DNA of 64,000 bases from Tupaia tana. Taxonomy: Eukaryota > Chordata > Mammalia > Scandentia > Tupaiidae. Both the position numbers and the translations under genes were made by a program. The notes beneath the pieces were generated by a model. The model was given only the letters and a program-made list of their open reading frames with translations, did not search any database and was not told where the DNA came from. The stretch covers positions 4,248,920 through 4,312,919 of the forward strand of contig JAKSZU010000018.1 in the NCBI GenBank assembly GCA_026018925.1, read 5' to 3'. Within the stretch, counting starts at the first letter, position 1; the number at the start of each line of letters is the position of its first letter. This document shows, piece by piece, positions 11,396 through 22,325 of the stretch.

Positions 11396-12705
11396 TCAAA
11401 CACCATAACGAGATCTAGTGGCACCTGTATTTTGCAAACTCCATACCAGCACAGTCTAATAGAGCCTTCTGGAATGTTCCAGGCCTGCGGCGTCCAATGT
11501 GGCAGCCACAGCAGCACTCAAAATGAGCTGGCGCGGCACAAGAGCGAGAGACTTTCTGGCACTGGCTGGGCGGCACCGCTCAGCACCACAGCCTCAGCCT
11601 GCTCCGTGTGGGGACAGGGCCACGCCGACCCCTCTCAGGGACCTGTTTCTCTCTCTCAGGCCCCTCGTGTCCTCTGCCGTCCCCTTACCTTAAGCCCTAG
11701 AAAGCACATCCCACCCCGCCTATTTGGATGGCTGTGATTAAACAAGCAAAAACCCGATCGTTTACGTGAGCAAGGATGTCGAGGAGTCGGCCCCCTGAGC
11801 TCTGCCGGTGGGAGGGCGACGGTCCAGCCGGTAGGGAAAACATGGTGGCTCTCAGAAAACTGAAATACAGTTCCTGCAGCGAGTCCGCTTCTGGGTCTAG
11901 ACCCAAAACAACTGAAAGTAGCAACGCAAACTGAGGGGCCTCCCTCTCAGGCCTTCCCTGAACCCCCACCCTAAGGCCGTGGTCTGCAGGCAAATGGATC
12001 CTAGCAAGTCTACCTGCCAGAGCCACAGTCTGCAGGGCGATGTATCCCGGAGGACGGGCTTAGAGGGAGGGTGACCAGCCCCCTGCGCTTCTGCTCGGGC
12101 TGACCTGGGCCCAGCAGCCTCCTCCGGCCATGGTCCAGGAAGCCCTACAGCTCCAGGCCCCACGAGCAGTCCCGGGGCCTCCTCGTGCCCTCCCACAGCA
12201 CCCCACCCCAGTGCCACCCTGCCTTGCCCTCCGCACTTCTCCAAGGAGGAAGCACTCCCAGGACAAACCGGAAGAGCACGTTCGGCCCCAAGCCAGGCTC
12301 AGAAATTCTCCTCCCGCCAACGACTATAGCTCAGAAGTGGGGCCGTGGTGTCAGGGGCCGGACCTCTCTATCAGGAAGGCTGAAGGCAGTGGGGGAAGAG
12401 CCCGTGGGTCTCCTGGAAGGTACCCGCAGGCACCAGCCTCAGTGGCGAGCGCTCGTCTGCACACAGGACCCTCGCAAGCCCATTTCACAGGGAAAAAGCT
12501 GAGGCTCGAGAGGAGCCCAGCTTCCCGGGGCCTCCCAGTCTCCTGCAGGGCCACTGTGGTGAGCCCAGACTCGGCCCCTGCCTGCCCACCTCGGCCCCCT
12601 CGCCATCCCCTGGGGCCCAAAGGCCTGGCCTTGCTATGCCATCTTGCTCACACAACCCAGGCCACGTGAGAGCTGGAGGTGTACGTGTGGAAATGCACAG
12701 GGCTC
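11396..12705. other. Intergenic DNA, nothing firm
   Basis: G+C-rich unique sequence. A decayed MIR core may lie near 12470-12560 (CATTTCACAGGGAAAAAGCT followed by CTGAGGCTCGAGAGG). No gene seen. Confidence 0.4.
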
Positions 12706-13413
12706 CTCAGGTGCACCCCAAAATAATGCCTTGGGCACCGCTCACGATCAGGTGCACCCCGGAATAAGGCCTTGGGCACCGCTCATGATCAGGTGCACCC
12801 TGGAATAAGTCCTTGGGCACCGCTCACAATCAGGTGCACCCCGGAATAAGGCCTTGGGCACCACTCATGATCAGGTGCACCCCGGAATAAGGCCTTGGGC
12901 ACCGCTCATGATCAGGTGCACCCTGGAATAAGGCCTTGGGCACCGCTCACAATCAGGTGCACCCCGGAATAAGGCCTTGGGCACCACTCATGATCAGGTG
13001 CATCCCGGAATAAGGCCTTGGGCACCGCTCATGATCAGGTGCACCCTGGAATAAGGCCTTGGGCACCGCTCACAATCAGGTGCACCCCGGAATAAGGCCT
13101 TGGGCACCACTCATGATCAGGTGCACCCCGGAATAAGGCCTTGGGCACCGCTCATGATCAGGTGCACCCTGGAATAAGGCCTTGGGCACCGCTCACAATC
13201 AGGTGCACCCCGGAATAAGGCCTTGGGCACCACTCATGATCAGGTGCACCCCGGAATAAGGCCTTGGGCACCGCTCATGATCAGGTGCACCCTGGAATAA
13301 GGCCTTGGGCACCGCTCACAATCAGGTGCACCCCGGAATAAGGCCTTGGGCACCACTCATGATCAGGTGCATCCCGGAATAAGGCCTTGGGCACCGCTCA
13401 CGATCAGGTGCAC
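12706..13413. repeat. 41-bp minisatellite with trimeric higher-order repeat
   Basis: About seventeen head-to-tail copies of a 41-bp unit (core GATCAGGTGCACCCCGGAAT then AAGGCCTTGGGCACCGCTCA). Copies 3-17 fall into three recurring variants in fixed order: CCCTGG...CACAA, CCCCGG...CCACTCATGA and CCCCGG...CCGCTCATGA. This gives five rounds of a 123-bp trimer. Two of the third-position monomers share a further CATCCCGG variant. There is no coding content. Confidence 0.95.
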
Positions 13414-13629
13414 CTCTGTTCTGACAGCCTCTCCGGCATTTGCACACGGTCACTGCTCACCCACAATTCACATAAAGCCAGCACACAGTTTAGTTCAGCG
13501 TAAATGGAATTGAACTGGAAACATCGTCCCTCACTTAATAACATGCTCAAGGCCCTCTGTGTGCGTTAATTAGGAGACGCCTGCCTGATTCATAACAGCT
13601 GCATAGTATTCCATACTGTGGTGGCTAAG

Positions 13630-13905
13630 TTTGTGTCAGCCAGACTGGGTCACGGGGTGCCCAGATATTGATCAAAATGTATTTTAGACATGCCCGTGAG
13701 GATGTTTCTGGATGAGATTCGCATTTGCATCAGTAGACAGAGCGAAGCAAATTCCCCTGCCTCGTGTGGGTGGGCCTCGTCCAATCCGTTGAAGGCCTGC
13801 GTAGAACGAAGCGGCTAGGAGGGCACACCTCCCGCCTGACTGCCTTGAACTGGGACATTGGCTTTTTTCCTGCCTTTGGATTAAAACCACACCGTCGACT
13901 CTGTC
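13630..13905. mobile_element. Ancient mammalian interspersed repeat (family not named)
   Basis: Contains TGGGTCACGGGGTGCCCAGA, GATGTTTCTGGATGAGATTC, GTGGGTGGGCCTCGTCCAAT and GGGACATTGGCTTTTTTCCT. I recognise this combination as a widespread old mammalian repeat but cannot assign the family from memory. Confidence 0.6.
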
Positions 13906-15545
13906 CCTCCAGGAGAAGCCTCATATTCTGAGGTTCTAGGTGAACATCTTTTGGGGCCACCTTCCAGCCCACTAGCTTTGGCATCGATAAAGCAGACGTC
14001 CAGCGATCACCCGTTGCAAACCCAGGGGCACCCAGCAGGCCTCCCCTCCCGACGGGCAGCGGAGGCAGCACTGTGGTTCCGTGTAGATGAGGAGGAGATG
14101 GAGACCGGGCAGAAAGCAGGGAGGGGGCGGGCCGGGGTTCCCGCGTGGGCCCATCTGACCACCCAGTGCTTGACCACAATTGCGGATTCCACCCCATGAA
14201 GCCACAGTTACCGTCTCACTCTCTAAAAATTCCATCAACCCCAGGCGTTTGATAACATCGAGCCGGGAAGACAACTGGGCTTGGGGACATTGAGTCGGGT
14301 GGAAATCTGGCTTCTCCGCCCACGTAAGGATCCGAACTAGGCTGCGGGAGCCCGTTAAATTGCCTCTTACACCGCCGTGGTCATCAGTGGCTCCCGAAAC
14401 TAATGCTCGCATCCTATCCAAGGCAGCAGCTGGTCTCCCCCGCGGTTTCCGGTAGCTGAAGGTCTCCACTCACACCGTGGGACTCATCTTTCTCTCCAAA
14501 TACATTTGCAAACAGTCATTCCTCAGCCTCAAATCAATACGTCATGAATAGGACACGTCACAGAGCGCCTCAGCGAACATTTTCTGCAGGAAAAAGTCCA
14601 GCATTCAGCTGAACCAGCCCCAGAGGAACACTGGACTTAAAAGACCGGGGTTCAAATTCCTGCGCCCTTTGGACTCCGTGAGGCTGGGCCAGGCATTCCC
14701 TCCCCCCCCATCTTCCTTATGTGGGAAAGTGAGACCCCTCGGAGGCCTAGGCCGGACTGCCCGCTCCGCGGCCTGGGAGCCGGGCCCGGCAGCCCACCAT
14801 TCATCCGGCACCCAGCACGGAGCGCTCACTGCTAAGATGTGATGGTTTGGACCTCCCGTTTTTAATCTAGGTTTAGTCTGTCTCAAGTTCAAATGCATCC
14901 CCTAAATAATTAATTTCTCTTTATACTTTAATCTTCAAAGCCCTCAGTGCCTGTAGCTTAGTAAGGAAAGCAATTAAATTCCTGTGAGAGCTACGCGGTG
15001 GCTGGCGGTCACGGGCTCATGGCTAGGACACCTCGGAGAACAGGTCGGAAGGGGTGGCAAGGGAGTGCCAGACAGGCCGTGAGCGCGGGCTGGGAGCCGG
15101 CGTCCCCGAGCTAAGCAATGGGGGTGCAGCTCCTCTCCCCAAAGCCTCCCTGAATACTTGGCCGCTGCCGCTGGGACTCTGAACCCCTGAGGGCCGGATC
15201 TGCAGGGGCAGCAGGGGCTGGACAGGCCCCTCTGAGCCAGGGTGGCTTCCCTGAGCACCCCAGCACGCACACCTGCCACCCAGGCTCTGCCTCTCCCCAC
15301 CTGATTCCTGGCCGCTAGAGAGGACCCCACCCGAGGGCACTCTGCAACGTGACACTTTGCTGTTGAGGGTCTCCAACAGGGTGCACACCAGGGCTGAGCC
15401 GGAGCCAGGTCAAAGCAGCGCCTGCTGAGAGGCTGGACGTGACTCACAGGTGACAAAGGACAGCCTTGGTGCCGTCTGGTCTTCCCAGCCCCGAAGGCTG
15501 ATCTCAGCAAGCTATCACATCCACACTACTCAAAAAACCCTGCTA
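13906..15545. other. Intergenic DNA, nothing recognised
   Basis: Unique sequence with a G+C-richer half from about 15000 on. No exon, RNA gene or repeat can be supported. Confidence 0.45.
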
Positions 15546-15803
15546 GTGGGAACCAGCAGTTAGCGTAATGGCTATGTCGCTGGACTCCCACGTAGTCGAC
15601 CGCGGTTTGCGTCTCGGACCTGGTGGCTTACAACTCACGCCGGGTGCGTGTGCGTGCGTGCCCAAGATCCCGAGAGGAGAATGGAGGAGAAGGGATTGCG
15701 GCGTGACCATCCCCCCTGGGGGGTGATTTCTCGCTTTCTGTCTCTATGTCTCTCTCTGTCTGTCTGGCGAGCGCACACGCCCTATAGCAAAAAACCTCTC
15801 GGG

Positions 15804-15833
<30 letters not shown>
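15546..15833 (+). mobile_element. tRNA-derived SINE, family A (long form) with poly-A
   Basis: Very intact copy: head with CAGCAGTTAGCGTAATGGCT, CCCAAGATCCCGAGAGGAGA in the body, a CTGTCTCTATGTCTCTCTCT stretch, CACGCCCTATAGCAAAAAAC, and an uninterrupted poly-A of about 28 bases, so it is probably a recent insertion. It matches the copy at 16802 closely. Confidence 0.93.
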
Positions 15834-15835
<2 letters not shown>

Positions 15836-16239
15836 CTGCTAGTCACGTTTTAAGTCACAAAATTAACTTTCAAGTGAACTTTGCTGTTCATAAGGATGGC
15901 CAGGACAGGAAGGTGTTGAAGGGCATGGACTCAGAGTGCCACGTTCACCCCTCACTCCCCGCGCTCACGGCTGTGTGGGCTTGGGCAGATTGCCTGACCT
16001 CTCTGACCTCTGTTTCCTCGTCTGTAAAAAGCCACGAAGCGTCTTTCTCCCGAAGGTGTCCGGAAGGCTGCGCGGGGGTCGCAGGTGAAGGCTAGCCGGG
16101 TCTGGGGATATGCACGAGGGGGAAACAGACCGCCCAGAGTGTGTGTTTGAATGTCTTTTATGCAGACGTAAATTTTGTATAAATACACAAAACCAACCAC
16201 TATTGACTATTTTTGTCGTTCCCCCGCCACCATGCATGT

Positions 16240-16500
16240 GTTGACCTGTCGCCTCTAATGGAGTTATTCGGAGTTAGGCCTTTAGGAGGGCGTTAGGTCA
16301 TGAGGGTGGAGCCCTCAGGAATGGGGTGAGTGCCCTCATAAACGAGACCCCAGAGGCTTCTCTCACCCTCTCTCTGCCACTGGAAGAGAGACCAATGTCC
16401 TGGCGCCGTGACTTCGGACTCCAGCCTCGGGCTGAGAGAGATAAATGGCCGCCATTTGTAAGCTGCCCAGCCCGGAGCACTGTCTGACCATTCCCGGAAA
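16240..16500 (+). mobile_element. MLT1-like MaLR LTR
   Basis: GTTAGGTCATGAGGGTGGAG, CCTCAGGAATGGGGTGAGTG and CCTCATAAACGAGACCCCAG are typical of MLT1/MST LTRs. Later parts are diverged. Confidence 0.7.
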
Positions 16501-16589
16501 TGTGTGCCAGCACTGGAGAGAAAGACACTGACTTCCTGTAACCCAGCGCTGTGCCCTAGGGTGAAGGAGCGGGCCCTCCATCAGCACGC

Positions 16590-16797
16590 CTCCGGGAAGG
16601 CTGGGCCTAGCACGGCAGCGAAAAGTGGCCTCTGCGAGGCTGGCCCACGGGAGGGGGGCTCTGGCTCCCCATTCAGAGGGGACACCGGGCACGTGGCCAT
16701 GACAAGGGGCTGCTGGGGGCAGTCTGACATCAAGAGCCTGTCGGGGTGCCATCTGTCCCTCTTGCTTATGAAATCAATAAACTTTAAAAACAAATAC
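16590..16797 (+). mobile_element. tRNA-like SINE, family B
   Basis: Carries the family-B head (CCTAGCACGGCAGCGAAAAG), a GGACACCGGGCACGTGGCC body and a CTTGCTTATGAAATCAATAA end with A-rich tail. It lies directly upstream of a family-A SINE. Confidence 0.55.
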
Positions 16798-16801
16798 ATC
16801 C

Positions 16802-17066
16802 AAGGGAACAGCAGTTAGCGTAATGGCTATGTCGCTGGACTCCCACGTAGTCGACCGCAGTTTGCGTCCCGGACCCGGTGGCTTAAAACTAACGCCGGGC
16901 ACGTGTGCATGCGTGCCCAAGATCCCGAGAGGAGAATGGGGGAGAAGGGATTGCGGCGTGACCATCCCCTCTGGGGGGCGATTTCTCGCTTTCTGTCTCT
17001 CTGTTTCTCTCTGTCTGTCTGGCGAGTGCACGTGCTCTATAGCGAAAAATCTCCCCCAAAAAATCC
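16802..17066 (+). mobile_element. tRNA-derived SINE, family A (long form)
   Basis: Near-identical in layout to the copy at 15546: GGGAACAGCAGTTAGCGTAA head, GATCCCGAGAGGAGAATGGG, CTGTCTCTCTGTTTCTCTCT, then GTGCTCTATAGCGAAAAATC. Confidence 0.92.
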
Positions 17067-18384
17067 TAGGTGACAAAACTGGGGACTGTTTTCAGGGCAA
17101 GAAGACCATAACCTTGCAATTTCTTTGCTAACAGACAGAAATCATATTCATCTCTACCAGACAAAAATTTGCAAGTCAACTCGAGAACCTCGGAACTGCT
17201 CGATTGTAAAGAGAGGCAAACAAAGGTTCGATTCCCCCAGAGAGTTCAATATAAATCACTCCCAGGCTGGCCTGGGAGCCAAGGTGACTGTGACATTGAA
17301 AGGACATGAGGCCTCTGCCTGCCTTATTCTCAGGTTTTAGGCCACTCCTCCTGCCCTAGTCCGGGTAGCAGAAGACCCGTTACCTCATCTGTGCGCGTCA
17401 GACGCAGCCGGGACCTGGCACCCCCTGCCAAAGCCACTCCACTCCCAACGACCTGAACGGAGACCCCAGTCTCTGCCCGTGATCCGCTGCCCCCACCCTT
17501 GGCCACGATCCTCCCAAAGACGTAGGCTGTCGCCTCTCCTGGATCTCCAGCACCCCCCAGTCCTCCCCTGCCCTTTCTGTGTCCGTCAGACACCTTTGCC
17601 CCAAGGCCCCAGGCCCTTAAGCTTTCCAAAGACCTATAAAAAGCTAGAGGACTCTGAAAACATACAAAGGCTCCAAACTGTGGGAGAAAAAATAACTTTT
17701 GACATTTAACATATCCATTTATTCATTGGTCAATTATGTATCCGAAATAACTCACGACACCGAAAAACCACGTGTCCGATGGATGACCTTGCCCAGACAC
17801 CTGTCCGAGCAAGTGCCACGTCTTCTGGCAGTGTAGTGCCGGTTCCCATGCCTCTCCGGCCCCTCACGGCCAGGCAAGACCGTCCCTAGGTCTCCGCAGA
17901 GCACTGCACTCTTCTTCTGGCAGTGTGGTGCCCGTTCCCACACCTCTCAGGCCCCAGGTCTCTGCAGAGCACGCACTCTTCCGATGCGGGATGAGGGTGC
18001 AGTGAGAAGTCTGACAGGTGTGAGGCGAGGCCTCTGAAAGGGAGACCACCCCTAATGAGCCAGCTTCTCCCCACCGCTGTGCCCACTCTGAGGGCTCCTC
18101 GCTGCCCACAGCACTGGTCTCCCGGGGTCGCTCCGTCTCACCTCCTGACATTCGGTGTTCTCACCTGACCACCAGCAGCTGACCGGTCCTGTGCCTGGGA
18201 CGGCCCTGGCGGGAATGACCGTTCCACCACACGGGCTCCACCACAACTCCCGTTACCCCGTATGGGCCTGGCCCCATTCCCACCTCTCAGCCAGGGCCGG
18301 GCTTTCTGCACCCTGGGGGGTTCCCTCAGGGCTTCCCATCTCCCACTTCTGGGTTTTCTGCTCTGCCTGCTGGGTCCCTCTTTC
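17067..18384. other. Intergenic DNA with an imperfect 90-bp duplication
   Basis: No gene seen. About 17823-17980 holds two imperfect tandem copies of a roughly 90-bp unit (TTCTGGCAGTGTAGTGCCGG and TTCTGGCAGTGTGGTGCCCG, each followed by CTCTCCGGCCCC or CTCTCAGGCCCC and GGTCTCYGCAGAGCAC). Confidence 0.5.
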
Positions 18385-18560
18385 TTGCTATGGTTTCAAT
18401 CCTGGACCTGGGGGCATGAGAAACGTGTGCCCAAAATCCCAGGAGGAGAAGGGGCTTAGACACGGCCACTCCCCCTGGGATGAGCTCTTAACCCCCCCTC
18501 CCCTTGTGTCTGTCTGGCAAGGACAAGTGCCCTATAGCAAACAAACAAAAAAAACCATAA
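18385..18560 (+). mobile_element. tRNA-derived SINE, family A (5'-truncated)
   Basis: Begins inside the box-B region (TTTCAATCCTGGACCTGGG) and continues through GTGCCCAAAATCCCAGGAGG to GTGCCCTATAGCAAACAAAC. Confidence 0.75.
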
Positions 18561-18610
18561 AACTGTGACTTGATTACATTGTTACCAACATATCCTATTC
18601 CATCGCTATC

Positions 18611-18770
18611 ATGGGGCCAGCAGATGGTATGATGGTTAAAGCACTGGACTCCCACATCGTTGACTATGGTTCGAGTCCCAGACCTGGAGCCTTGCTTTCT
18701 CACTTTCTCTCTCTGATGAATTAAAAACTAATAATAACAATAATAAATAAATAAATATTTTAAACAAGCA
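18611..18770 (+). mobile_element. tRNA-derived SINE, family A (short form)
   Basis: GGGGCCAGCAGATGGTATGA head, GGTTCGAGTCCCAGACCTGG, TTTCTCACTTTCTCTCTCTG and an AATAATAACAATAATAAAT tail. It is one of the best-preserved heads in the window. Confidence 0.9.
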
Positions 18771-19559
18771 CAATCATAAGTAGGTTTCACTATGATAATG
18801 AGGCTAAAAAATCAAAGCAAAACTTGGGATCCTGGGTGCCTTGATCTGGTTTCTCCCGGTGCTTCTGACTCAACTGGGACCCCTCCTCCTGGCCTGGGAA
18901 AACAGCCCCCCAGATGCAGTCTTGGGGACTTGAGAATATCGGGCGTGTGTGGAAGAGTAGCCAGGAGCAGAAGGACCTGGTCCTGCACCCTGGGTGTCAT
19001 GGGCAAGTCCTTTAAATTCCCCAGGCCGCAGTGTCCCCGCCTGTGAACTGGGACAATAAGTGGCTCTATCTTTCAGGGAAGGTCTCGGCCATGAGCAGCC
19101 AGGGCAGTGCACTCACTGCCGCCCTCACGGCCCCGCCCAGCGCTCCCTGGTGTGAGGGAGGAAACGCCAGGTGTGCTGTCTCTCTCCTGCCCACACCCCG
19201 AGTTCTCCTTCTTCTCCACAGGACCAAAGAACAAACGCAGGTCCAGGTGTCGCCCCTAGCAGCTGCTACCTGCACAGGGGAAGCATCCCCCGCATTGCAG
19301 CTGCTGTGACCGCTTTACCCAGAGACAGCCCTGTCACCCACGGAGCACGGCCACGCTGCGAGTGCCAGCGACGCATGACGAAGCATTCTCGCCAAAACGG
19401 CTGAACCTGAGTGAGATCAACACTTCTGACCTAATTTCCAGAAACACTGGAGACAGGGACACGTGGGAACGATCAGATAAGTCCAGGAGGAGGGGCAGAC
19501 TACAGAACTGGCCTGATCTCTTTATAAAGTCAGTGTCAGGCCCCGCCTCCCGCCCCCGC
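18771..19559. other. Intergenic DNA, nothing recognised
   Basis: Unique sequence with MIR-like words near 18960-19060 (TGGGCAAGTCCTTTAAATTC). No gene seen. Confidence 0.4.
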
Positions 19560-19788
19560 CCCACGTGGGGCTGGATCCCACATGCCAAACATGCAGTTCG
19601 AATCCCAGTCCCAGCAGCTTGAGAAACGCACTGGGTGCATGTCGCGTGCATGCCTAAAGTCCCAACAGGGCGGAGAAATGGAGGTGGCCACTCTTCATCA
19701 GGGGTGCTTTCTCCCTCTCCCTCTCCTTCTATGCCTGTCTCCCTCTGGCAGGAGCATGTGTCATCTGGCAAAAAAATAATAATAATAA

Positions 19789-19831
<43 letters not shown>

Positions 19832-19833
19832 AA
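19560..19833 (+). mobile_element. tRNA-derived SINE, family A, with (AAAT)n tail
   Basis: Diverged long-form copy (AGTTCGAATCCCAGTCCCAG, ATGCCTAAAGTCCCAACAGG) ending in an AATAAT/AAATAAAT microsatellite of about 65 bp. Confidence 0.8.
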
Positions 19834-19842
19834 ATCAGTGTC

Positions 19843-19992
19843 AGGGGCTGGGTGGCTGCACAGTGGTAAGATGACAATGCACACCAATGATCTGGGGCTA
19901 GGACGGGGGCAGGTCACATCGTCAAGACCTAGCGGGGCTTCTCTCTCTCTCTTATGAAAGAAAGAAACAAACTTTAAAATAAATAGAGTGTA
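19843..19992 (+). mobile_element. tRNA-like SINE, family B
   Basis: GGGGCTGGGTGGCTGCACAG head, CTCTCTCTCTCTTATGAAAG and AAACTTTAAAATAAATAGAG tail; the tail matches the family-B copy at 16590. Confidence 0.6.
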
Positions 19993-20007
19993 ACAAGTCA
20001 GTGCATA

Positions 20008-20200
20008 GGCCCAGCCGCAGTGGCGCACTGCTAAGATGCTGTGCTCTGCAGGCTGGGACGATACGGGAGACCCAGGTTCGATCCCCGGCTGGGTGTGGTG
20101 GCGTGCACCTCTAATCCCAGTGACTCGGGAAGTCCGAAGCAGGAGGACTGAGGCATGGAAAGACCCCGTCTGGACTAAGAGAAATCGTCACTGTAGGGGA
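20008..20200 (+). mobile_element. Chimeric SINE: tRNA-like head plus 7SL (Alu-like) monomer
   Basis: The first part (20008-20087) is tRNA-like: GCAGTGGCGCACTGCTAAGA and box-B-like GGTTCGATCCCC. The second part reads GGCTGGGTGTGGTGGCGTGC, CTCTAATCCCAGTGACTCGG, GAAGCAGGAGGACTGAGG and AGACCCCGTCT, which is the order of a 7SL-derived Alu-type monomer. Similar tRNA-7SL fusions are known in galago. It is the only 7SL-type element I found in 64 kb. Confidence 0.8.
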
Positions 20201-21049
20201 AGGGACAGAGGGCCATTTGAGATGGAACAGTAAGAAATGCCACCAAGTCATCCTTAATTGGCTCTTGTTTTTTGTTTTATTTTAAAAACACCTATAGGAG
20301 ACATTTTGGAGACACAGAGATCTGAATCTGGAGTGGGTACTTGGTGATATTAGAATTGTTACGTTAGATGTAACGGGGTTTGGGGATTATTTAGAGAATT
20401 ATCCTTATTCTTCTAAACGCCCATGGGGAGGAATTGCAGGTGAAGTGGCCAGGCCTGTAGCTGACCTTGAAGAGCTTCAGAGGAAGAGGGCTTTATTTCT
20501 ATGTGACAAAGCGCTGGGAACTGCGAGTCTAGGCACTGAATCGGGAAGTCATTGCACTAGTCTTGCAATTTTCCCACTTCTGGAAAATTTTTATAACGAA
20601 AGAATAGAAGCACCTGGAGACGTGGGGGGGGGGGGTGGTGGTGGTGGCAGGACCTCAGCCGGGCGCTGCTCCGCGGTCCCCAGTCAGAGCCCAGGATGGC
20701 TGGCCTCCTTAGAGAGCCCCTACCGCGGGGCCTCGGCCGCCTGGCGTGGACGTGTAAACTCAGCGGCCCGTCCCTTTGTAGCAGTGGCAGGCCCTGACGA
20801 TCCATAACTTCTGCAAACTGCCCGAGGACAGACTTGCTTGCACAGAGAGCTGCGTCTGTCACTGGGGATAATTACGTCTCCAGCAATAATTTAAAATAGA
20901 AAGCTTAGCCAGCTCTAAGTGGCCCAGAAATCCTTTCCTTTCTCTTCCCTTTGCATAGAAGGAAGGTGGGACGTGGCAGGACGAACCCTTCACCTCTGAC
21001 TTCCTGTGTCCAGAAGGACCTCAGGACTTCATGAGGGAGGGAGGGCAGG
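20201..21049. other. Intergenic DNA with a diverged old repeat
   Basis: About 20275-20600 is A/T-rich and looks like an old interspersed repeat I cannot name. A G-run followed by (GGT)n lies at 20624-20646. No gene seen. Confidence 0.4.
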
Positions 21050-21262
21050 AGGAGAGGCAGAGTGACAGTGCTCACGGAGGCAGTGACAGTGCTCACGGAG
21101 GCAGTGACAGTGCTCACGGAGGCAGAGGGGTGGTGCTCACGGAGGTAGAGTGACAGTGCTCTCGGAGGTAGAGTGACAGTGCTCACGGAGGTAGAGTGAC
21201 AGTGCTCACAGAGGTAGAGTGACAGTGCTCATGGAGGCAGTGACAGTGCTCTCGGAGGCTGT
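21050..21262. repeat. Minisatellite, 21-23-bp unit, about ten copies
   Basis: Tandem copies of GTGACAGTGCTCACGGAGGC, some with a two-base-longer AGGTAGA variant. It ends shortly before the LTR at 21341. Confidence 0.9.
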
Positions 21263-21340
21263 GTCAGGAACGGAGCACTGACCGAATCCTCCAGGCCCAG
21301 CCCTGCCATGGACTGGGCATGAGCGTGCAGATGTTTCTCT

Positions 21341-21985
21341 CCCCCTTGTGGGTCTTGGGTCCTTTGTAGACAAGACGAGAGGCTTGTCCTAGTGTAAGGG
21401 GGCCTACCTTAGCCAGACGGACGCCATCTTTGATTATAGACGAGACAAGAAGCTTGTCCTAGTCTAAGGGGGCCTACCTTAGCCAGACGGACGCCATCTT
21501 TGATTTAACCATGAAAGGCTGTTCTGTATTTTCTCTCGACCCGATCCTCTTCATTTGCAAGTTCTCACCGGAACTCCAAGGAGGCAAAAGGCCAGCCTGG
21601 AGCTTGAGATGACGAGGGAGGCTCTGCCCAGCCACGAGAGAAGCGCCTGTCTCGAGGATGAGTGGTTCGATGGTGCCCCTTAGCTGGGAAGGAAGCTTCT
21701 GTCTCAAAGACCAATCTCTCAGTGGTGCCCCCAGCTAAAGACGAACCTGATCTATGCTTTTCTACAGGTAGCCATTAGCCCCGCGGGGTCTCCCTTCCCC
21801 TATAAAAGCACCCATAATTTGGCTGACCCGTTGAAGACATTCTTACAGTCTTTCCAGTTTGGTCAGATGGTAATAAATCCTCCTTTCCTCATCAATAATT
21901 TTGCCTCTCTGTGCTTTGTTGAGTGGCGAGGGGTCAGACCTGCTTTGGGTTCCTGGACTGGGGTGTAGAATCCCTCATTTGGCAG
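21341..21985 (+). mobile_element. Solitary retroviral LTR (class I-like)
   Basis: Shows LTR architecture: an upstream (U3-like) part with two 70-bp direct repeats (21367-21436 and 21438-21506, each with GGGGGCCTACCTTAGCCAGA), a TATAAAAGCACCC box near 21801, and AATAAA near 21873 followed by a T/G-rich segment. Two pairs of diverged shorter words (AAGCTTCTGTCTC versus AAGCGCCTGTCTC) lie before the TATA box. No gag, pol or env frame adjoins it, so it is a solo LTR. Exact ends are uncertain. Confidence 0.75.
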
Positions 21986-22094
21986 TGGTAAATCAGTAGA
22001 TTAACTTTGCTTTTAGAAGTTGTTTATTTTTTTTTTAACAGACTCTTGTCTTCACGCTAAACCTTTCTTGTGCTGATTTAGACAATGACCATTT

Positions 22095-22325
22095 TATAAT
22101 ATTAGCAAGCACTTAAAGGGGGCTACTTTGTGTCAGACCCTCTTATAAGTGACTTATAAACGTAAATTGATTTGTCCAACACTCACGAGAGATCAATATG
22201 TAGGGGCTATCATCATCCTTCTGTTACAGATGAAGTTGAGGCACAGAGAGGTTAAGAAACTTGCTTGAGGTCACCCAGCAGGAAAGTGGTAAGTGCTTAA
22301 TTTGAACTCATGCACTCTAGGAGAA
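22095..22325 (+). repeat. MIR, nearly full length
   Basis: TTAGCAAGCACTTAAAGGGG, TGTGTCAGACCCTCTTATAA, TTACAGATGAAGTTGAGGCA, AGGTTAAGAAACTTGCTTGA and GGTCACCCAGCAGG in MIR order. Confidence 0.92.

Noticed and set aside
12706..13413. CRISPR-like array
   Set aside because: Head-to-tail 41-bp units have no unique spacers, and the host is a mammal; it is a minisatellite.
20008..20087. A possible tRNA gene
   Set aside because: It has tRNA-like boxes but is fused directly to a 7SL-type monomer, and no intact cloverleaf is evident, so it is a SINE head.
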